A stretch of DNA of 53,378 nucleotides from Thermocaproicibacter sp002410755 (lineage in GTDB: Bacteria; Bacillota; Clostridia; Oscillospirales; Acutalibacteraceae). Made by a program: the position numbers and the translations under genes. Shown in pieces: positions 48,570 to 53,378 of the stretch (the first letter of the stretch is position 1; each line of letters starts with the position of its first letter). The notes beneath the pieces were generated by a model. The model worked only from the letters and a program-made list of their open reading frames with translations. It was not told the origin of the DNA and did not search any database. Location of the stretch: NCBI GenBank assembly GCA_036839715.1, contig DAITDU010000011.1:1-53378 (forward strand), given 5' to 3'.

Positions 48570-49454
48570 CTACACTTTCTCGCTGGCTTTTTTGCCCAGC
48601 AGCCCGCTCGGCTTGACAATGAGAATCGCAATCAGCACAATAAAACCGATTGCACCGGCAAGCGGCGAGTACCAGGCGGTGACAAATGTTTCGATTACGC
48701 CGAGCATTAGGCCGCCAAGGAATGCCCCGGGGATCAGCCCAATGCCGCCGAAGACGGCCGCCGTAAACGCTTTAATACCGGGCTGGATGCCCATGTAGGG
48801 ATCAATGCTGCTGTATAGAATGCCAACCAGGACACCGGCGGCACCAGCAAGTGCAGAGCCAATGGCAAAGGTAACGGAGATGACCCAGTCCACATTGATT
48901 CCCATCAGCGCCGCCGCATCCTTATCCGCCGAAGTGGCACGCATTGCCTTGCCAATCCGCGTACGGTAAATGATAAACTGAAGGAGAATCATCAGTAAAA
49001 CCGAGACGCCAAGGATAATCAGGTGGAGGGAATCCGTGTGCACCGGTCCAAGTGTAATATTTTTCTGCTGGAGGATATTGTGTGGATAGCTGCGTGGTGT
49101 ACTGCTGAAAACGGCATTAAACCCATTTTCCAGGAGAAGCGAAACGCCCATTGCAGTAATGAGGAGGGAAATGCTGGAAGCCTTCCGCAGCGGCCTGTAT
49201 GCAACCCGCTCGACCAGTACGCCTACGACCGCCGAGCCCACCATGGCCAGAATCAGCGTGGGAACAAAAGGCAGGCCAAGGCTGGTTGCGGCAAAAAAGC
49301 CAATATAGGCACCCACCATGTAAATATCGCAGTGTGCAAAGTTAATCAGTCCGATGATGCCGTAAACCATCGTGTACCCCAGCGCAATGAGGGCATATAC
49401 GCTCCCAAGCGAAAGGCCGTTGATTAGCTGCTGCAGGAATTCAACGAACGACAA
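48570..49454 (-). CDS. livH: Branched-chain amino-acid ABC permease LivH
   Basis: 294-aa membrane subunit: LINGLSLGSVYALIALGYTMVYG, INFAHCDIYMVGAYIG, and GINVDWVISVTFAIGSALAGAAGVL. TTG 49454 with AGGAGG about 9 nt upstream is the only start that fits; an ATG just before it is out of frame and stops after six codons. Confidence 0.92.
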   Translation of the reverse strand: MSFVEFLQQLINGLSLGSVYALIALGYTMVYGIIGLINFAHCDIYMVGAYIGFFAATSLGLPFVPTLILAMVGSAVVGVLVERVAYRPLRKASSISLLITAMGVSLLLENGFNAVFSSTPRSYPHNILQQKNITLGPVHTDSLHLIILGVSVLLMILLQFIIYRTRIGKAMRATSADKDAAALMGINVDWVISVTFAIGSALAGAAGVLVGILYSSIDPYMGIQPGIKAFTAAVFGGIGLIPGAFLGGLMLGVIETFVTAWYSPLAGAIGFIVLIAILIVKPSGLLGKKASEKV

Positions 49455-49544
49455 CCTTCATTCCTCCTCTTTCCCGTTTGAAAAGTTTCAGGGGAAGCAC
49501 CCCCTACGGAACGCTTCCCCGTTTTGTTTGAGGTTTTCTACAAG

Positions 49545-50726
49545 TCAGACCGTAATCTTGGTGAAGAATTTGCCTTTGCCGTTTTCCGTCTTGATAATGA
49601 CGGCAGCCTTAACGGCATTGCGGTTCTTATCAAAGGTAATCTTACCGCAGACAACGGTACCGCTGTAGTTTTTGAGTGCGGTCTTAATGGCAGTGCCATC
49701 CGTGCTGCCTGCCTTTTTGATGCTATCCACAAGGACTTTGCCGGCATCGTAAGTCAGCGCTGCAAAAGCATCCGGGTCACCGCCGTATTTCGCCTTGTAG
49801 TCCTTAACAAACTGGGAAACTTCTGCCGAAGTATCATCTGCCGAATAGTGGGTTGAGAAATAAACGCCTTCTACCGCGTCACCGCCAATGGAGAACAGTT
49901 TCGGGGAATCAAAGCCGTCGCCGCCGATGAACGTTGCCTTAATGCCGACACTGCGTGCTGTCTTTGCAATGACTGCAACATCTTCATAGTACTCGGGCAG
50001 GAAAAGGACATCCGGATTGTACGGTGCAATTTTCGTCAGTTGGGCATTGAAGTCCTTATCGCCGGAATTGTAACTCTCTGTGTCGACGATTTTGCCTGTA
50101 AAGGCGCTCTTAAAGGCTTCCGCAAGGCCTTTGGAGTAGTCAGAGCCGTTGTCGTACAGAATGGCAGCCGTTTTTGCCTTCAGCTTTTCCGTGGCGAATT
50201 TTGCCATGATCTTGCCCTGGAATGGATCGGTAAAGCAGGTACGGAAAATGCAGTCGCCGGCTGTTGTGATATTTTCGTTCGTGCCGGTTCCGGTAATCAT
50301 CGGAATATTGTACTGCTGGCAGATCGGGGCAAGTGCATTTGAGCTGCCGCTCAGAACCGGGCCAACAATCGCGCAGACCTTGTCGTCGTTAATCAGCTTC
50401 TGGCCTGCTGTAACAGCCGTTGCCGCTTTTCCTTCGCTGTCAACGGAAATAATTTGAATTTTTTTGCCATTGATGCCGCCTTCCTTGTTGACCTGCTCCT
50501 CCAGAAGCTGCAACCCTTTCTGGCTGGACTGGCCGTAAGAAGACGTGGAACCGGTCAGCGGCGTAACAAAACCAATTTTAATTGTATCACCGGAAGCAGC
50601 TGTATTTGCTGCATTCCCCGCTGCAGCGGCAGAGCTTGAAGCTGAGCCGTTCGTCTGCTGGCACCCTGCAAATGATGCTGTAAGTGCCAAGCTGAGCACA
50701 CATGCCATAATTCTTCGATTTGCCAT
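49545..50726 (-). CDS. livK: Branched-chain amino-acid binding lipoprotein LivK
   Basis: 393-aa type I periplasmic-binding-fold protein with a lipoprotein signal (lipobox FAGC), a Ser/Ala/Asn linker, then IKIGFVTPLTGSTSSYGQSS, the classical LivJ/K opening. It captures Leu, Ile or Val (or a related amino acid) outside the cell. AAAGGAGG precedes ATG 50726. A 90-nt gap separates it from livH. Confidence 0.93.
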   Translation of the reverse strand: MANRRIMACVLSLALTASFAGCQQTNGSASSSAAAAGNAANTAASGDTIKIGFVTPLTGSTSSYGQSSQKGLQLLEEQVNKEGGINGKKIQIISVDSEGKAATAVTAGQKLINDDKVCAIVGPVLSGSSNALAPICQQYNIPMITGTGTNENITTAGDCIFRTCFTDPFQGKIMAKFATEKLKAKTAAILYDNGSDYSKGLAEAFKSAFTGKIVDTESYNSGDKDFNAQLTKIAPYNPDVLFLPEYYEDVAVIAKTARSVGIKATFIGGDGFDSPKLFSIGGDAVEGVYFSTHYSADDTSAEVSQFVKDYKAKYGGDPDAFAALTYDAGKVLVDSIKKAGSTDGTAIKTALKNYSGTVVCGKITFDKNRNAVKAAVIIKTENGKGKFFTKITV

Positions 50727-50762
50727 TTTTCTTCCTCCTTTAACTCTGTTCCAATATTATAT

Positions 50763-50803
50763 AAAAAGTGTGCAAACCAATCTTATCTGATTGCTTTGCA
50801 CAC
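50763..50803 (-). promoter_or_regulatory. Attenuator-like hairpin in the livK leader
   Basis: GTGTGCAAA-g-CAATC ... GATTG-g-TTTGCACAC stem followed by TTTTTATA on the minus strand, lying between the promoter and livK. It has the form of an intrinsic terminator, about 40 nt before the start codon. The same hairpin has a T6 run on the plus strand. No T-box or known riboswitch motif is seen. Confidence 0.6.
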
Positions 50804-50867
50804 TTTTTTGCGTTTGGCAAGACTCCCGCGTGTGCTTGAGCACTTTAAAGCTTAGAAGGTTGAAAAC

Positions 50868-50897
50868 ATTATATGCACAATCGGGTGGTACTGTCAA
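50868..50897 (-). promoter_or_regulatory. liv operon promoter
   Basis: TTGACA (50897-50892), 18-nt spacer, TATAAT (50873-50868) on the minus strand: full consensus boxes, giving a leader of about 135 nt. Confidence 0.8.
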
Positions 50898-50982
50898 TCG
50901 CCTGTTTTAACATTGCGATGCTTTGAACAGTTAAAATTTTATGACATATGCTGAAAACTGTCACAGGAAGAAAAAAGCCGGC

Positions 50983-51807
50983 CTAACGGAGCACATATTG
51001 TTCCACCGCAAGGGCAACTCCGTCTGCATCGTTTGCGTCAGAAACAGCATCCGCTGCCTCCAGCACCTGCCGGTCCGCATTGCCCATTGCAATACCAAGG
51101 CCTGCCCAGCGCAGCATGGAAATGTCATTCTCTCCGTCGCCGATCGCCATCACCTGCGAAGCAGGGATGCTGAGCAGGCTGCAAAGATGCTCCAGCGCAT
51201 TCCCTTTGCTGCAAGACGCCGTATTGATCTCTAGGTTTATTTTCATCGCGGAGCACACGGAAAAGCCCGGCATAGCAGTAACAGTATGTCCAATCCGCCT
51301 CCGGGCCTCCGCAGGAAGGTAAGGCATGTTGACTTTTTCAAGGCACAGCCGATGTTCCCGGGCGAAAGCGGGAAGATTGTCCACAACGGTCTGCGACTTC
51401 AGTGTAAGTTCTGCAAGCCATTGCGGCGGGGCCATACGGAGCATCCCGGCGAGCGCTTCCCTGTCGGAGTAGGAAACGCCGTCTGCATAGGCTTCCACAA
51501 GGAAACCGGTTGGGCAGAGGAAGGAAAGGAGACGTCCGGTTTGTTCCCGTGTCATCAAATCGGTAAAAATAGCGCCGCCTGTCCGGAGGTCCAGCACGGC
51601 GGCACCATTTGACGTAATGCAGAAATGGACACCGGGAAAATCAAGCACCGGTTCCGGGATTGTCTTTTTCACACGACCCGTTGCCGGAACAAGGATGCAG
51701 CCACATTTTATCGCCTCGCGGAACGCCCGCTCCGTACGCAGGGAAATGGTCTTGTCAGAGCGCAAAACTGTCCCATCCAGGTCCGCTGCAATCAGCCGAA
51801 TATTCAT
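50983..51807 (-). CDS. HAD-superfamily phosphatase, Cof type
   Basis: 274-aa cytosolic hydrolase. Motif I is AADLDGTVL with catalytic Asp residues, motif III a Lys in the CSKGNAL region, and motif IV AIGDGENDISML. The C2B cap domain puts it in the Cof/YidA group acting on sugar phosphates or other small phosphates. Its ATG overlaps the flavodoxin stop (51804-51807). Confidence 0.92.
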   Translation of the reverse strand: MNIRLIAADLDGTVLRSDKTISLRTERAFREAIKCGCILVPATGRVKKTIPEPVLDFPGVHFCITSNGAAVLDLRTGGAIFTDLMTREQTGRLLSFLCPTGFLVEAYADGVSYSDREALAGMLRMAPPQWLAELTLKSQTVVDNLPAFAREHRLCLEKVNMPYLPAEARRRIGHTVTAMPGFSVCSAMKINLEINTASCSKGNALEHLCSLLSIPASQVMAIGDGENDISMLRWAGLGIAMGNADRQVLEAADAVSDANDADGVALAVEQYVLR

Positions 51808-52334
51808 GCGGGCAACTTCACGGCCTTTTTTACTCTGTCTGCAAACGCTGTAATCCGCTCCCCGGAAATTACGACAAAGTCAGCCGTCCCATCCGGCGCT
51901 TTTGTCTTGCTTGCTTTAGCATAGGCTTTGGCAAGGGTGCGGTCAAATGCGCGCTCAAGAGAATTCAGTTTAGTAAAATAAAACGCACCGCCAAAGGAGT
52001 CACAAGCAAACGCATGTTCCGCAAGGCCACCCGGAAAATTGTGCCGCAGGTATTCCTGTATGGTATTTTTGTCTTCCGAGAGGCAGGAAAAAAATACGGC
52101 AAACGGTTTTTTCTCCAGGGTATCACGGTTTTCACGGCAGTAAGTCCTCATGTCCTTCGGAATAGAGCCGGCATAAACCGGCGCACCAGCAATAATACAG
52201 TCATACTGGGAAAGGTCGCCGAAAAAATATTTCAGCTCACAGACTTCAGCATTCTCTCCAAGGGCGGCGGCAAGCCTGTGCGCGCAGTCTGCTGTTGCGC
52301 CGTGCACCGTTACGTACAGAATCAGGATTTTCAC
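51804..52334 (-). CDS. Flavodoxin-domain protein
   Basis: 176-aa protein with the FMN-binding start ILILYVTVHGATADCAHRLA, DCIIAGAPVYAGSIPKDMR and a third loop FFSCLSEDKN, resembling the HemG/menaquinone-linked flavodoxin group. It may act as an electron carrier or protoporphyrinogen oxidase-like enzyme. GTG 52334 follows AAAGGAG at 6 nt. Operonic with the HAD phosphatase. Confidence 0.87.
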   Translation of the reverse strand: MKILILYVTVHGATADCAHRLAAALGENAEVCELKYFFGDLSQYDCIIAGAPVYAGSIPKDMRTYCRENRDTLEKKPFAVFFSCLSEDKNTIQEYLRHNFPGGLAEHAFACDSFGGAFYFTKLNSLERAFDRTLAKAYAKASKTKAPDGTADFVVISGERITAFADRVKKAVKLPA

Positions 52335-52473
52335 ATTGTACTCCTTTCGGTCCCAGAGCCCTCTGCGCAGGATTGGAAGGATCTGGCGCGAATACAGGCG
52401 GCTCCGGCAGCATATTCTAGACTATGGCAAGGAAATCCCGAGGCTGAGTTAGTTAAATCCGGGAATTCCCCGC

Positions 52474-52508
52474 CCGGGCAGGCTTTCAGCCTGCCCCGTC
52501 TTTTTTTC
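52474..52508 (+). terminator. GC-rich hairpin between nitroreductase and flavodoxin
   Basis: GGGCAGGC / GCCTGCCC stem with TTTCA-type loop followed by CGTC and seven T on the plus strand. Genes on both sides run on the minus strand, so its direction is odd; it may stop antisense transcription or be a plain mRNA hairpin. Confidence 0.5.
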
Positions 52509-53028
52509 AGCGCAAAAAAACGGTGTCATCTTTCCGGCGGGACTTCGGCGCAGGAACCGGGACTGCCGGATAGCCAACACAGGCACAACCGCAGGGAACA
52601 TAACCATGCGGCAGTTTGAGCTCCTTCATGATCTCCGGGTCACGCAGGCCGGGAAGCACAGAGCAAAGATAGCATGAGCCAAGGCCAAGCGCACAGGCTG
52701 CCAGCATGAGGTTTTCAATGACGCAGGCAGCATCCTCACGGTTATAACGGAAGTCCTCCGGTGCAGAAACGACAATTACATCAGGTGCATTGTAAAATGG
52801 AACATGCCCTGAAATGTAAGCCGCCCCGTTTTTTTCAGCGACAGCGATAATCTTTTTCATCAGGCTGCGGCTCTGCACAACGGAAAAGAAACGGTTCTGA
52901 AGGCCGAGCGCAGAAGGTGCATAGCGGCCGGCAGTGAGAACCTTCTGCATGGTTCCCTCTGGAATTTCTTCGTCCTTAAAGGAGCGAATCGAACGCCGTT
53001 TCAGCAAGAGTTCATAAGGATCATCCAT
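52507..53028 (-). CDS. Nitroreductase-family flavoprotein
   Basis: 173-aa FMN-dependent oxidoreductase: LLKRRSIRSFKDEEIP, AGRYAPSALGLQNRFF, and LMLAACALGLGSCYL, the three signature blocks of the family. It is slightly short but complete. ATG 53028 follows GGGAGG at 7 nt. Substrate unknown. Confidence 0.9.
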   Translation of the reverse strand: MDDPYELLLKRRSIRSFKDEEIPEGTMQKVLTAGRYAPSALGLQNRFFSVVQSRSLMKKIIAVAEKNGAAYISGHVPFYNAPDVIVVSAPEDFRYNREDAACVIENLMLAACALGLGSCYLCSVLPGLRDPEIMKELKLPHGYVPCGCACVGYPAVPVPAPKSRRKDDTVFLR

Positions 53029-53378
53029 ATATAAACCTCCCATCATATGGAAACTGCCTGCATATCAGTTTAATTCTAATATTAAAACATTATTGGAACA
53101 ATGTCAAGCTGCACATCGTTCTCCCCTGTCAGCCGGGCATGCTGTCTTTTGAGGAAGAAGTTCCCCGTGTCAGGATGAACTGTACCGATAAAAACGGACA
53201 GTGAAATAGTTACCCCCCGGCACTGGACTGTTCCCCGTTGAACAGACAAAGAAATAAAAGCCCTGTTGCAGAATAGCTTTGATTTAAGCGGCGTTGTCAT
53301 AGGGACATCCGGGGCTGGACATAGACGGCTGAAAATGGTACTCTTGACTTAGGTCAAAGTATGCTTGTGAGGTGTATT
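53029..53378. other. Right-end intergenic region
   Basis: 350 bp with no convincing gene. It must hold the nitroreductase promoter. At 53344-53357 lies TTGAC-TTAG-GTCAA, a perfect 5+4+5 inverted repeat of the size bound by CRP/FNR-type dimers. Confidence 0.4.

Noticed and set aside
50727..50890. T-box riboswitch before livK
   Set aside because: The leader is too short and lacks the conserved T-box sequence and specifier stem.
53082..53300. 72-codon open frame at the right end
   Set aside because: No ribosome site, no recognisable family, and odd composition; possibly a gene remnant.
1..53378. CRISPR arrays, transposase genes, rRNA genes
   Set aside because: Looked for and not seen; the only repeats are the att cores, the tRNA-Ser duplication and operator palindromes.

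Overview
The window looks like a chromosomal segment of an endospore-forming Clostridia bacterium with medium GC, most likely an Oscillospiraceae/Ruminococcaceae relative. The signs are a cotJ spore-coat operon, YtrA-type GntR regulators, many TTG and GTG starts with strong AGGAGG-like Shine-Dalgarno sequences, and clostridial-style AmmeMemoRadiSam, CPBP and DUF6514-like genes. The genus is inferred, not proven.

Layout. 1-310: 5' part of RNase P RNA (minus strand, cut by the window edge) with its promoter. 310-10737: housekeeping and envelope genes: nicotinate phosphoribosyltransferase, a small XRE regulator, a Ca2+-type P-ATPase, a PAP2 phosphatase, a DUF6514-like protein, a GntR/ABC module under a perfect inverted-repeat operator, and a flippase-like membrane protein. 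11046-23439: the cotJA-cotJB-cotJC spore-coat operon, in which cotJC is cut into three pieces. 23487-34019: two half-size ABC exporters, then an oligopeptide (opp) operon with its GntR/FadR regulator. 34490-41010: M3 oligopeptidase, aldo/keto reductase, a small sigma-like pair divergent from an XRE/ImmA-type pair, a lipoprotein, TadA and a CPBP protease. 41109-46138: D,D-carboxypeptidase, tRNA-Ser with a partial tandem duplication, UppP, and the AmmeMemoRadiSam pair. 46153-50726: a complete branched-chain amino-acid (liv) ABC transporter behind a leader with an attenuator-like hairpin. 50983-53378: HAD phosphatase, flavodoxin, nitroreductase.

Main discovery. cotJC, the manganese-catalase-like coat protein gene, is interrupted twice. 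Element 1 (8,239 bp) sits between two copies of a 9-bp core (11605-11613 and 19844-19852). Element 2 (2,879 bp) sits between two copies of a 14-bp core (19939-19952 and 22818-22831). Each element ends with its own large serine recombinase gene, whose stop lies 8-20 bp from the right-hand core. Joining the cores restores one uninterrupted 267-codon cotJC reading frame. Joining the element ends recreates dyad-symmetric attP-like sites with a 30-nt gap between arms in both elements. This is the architecture of sporulation-excised intervening elements such as the sigK skin, here doubled in one coat gene. Element 1 also carries a metabolic cargo: an ascorbate-family PTS IIB/IIC, split transketolase, an HPr paralogue lacking the regulatory Ser46, and a PTS-controlled activator. 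If excision is restricted to the mother cell, that operon would be lost from the dying cell and kept in the spore lineage.
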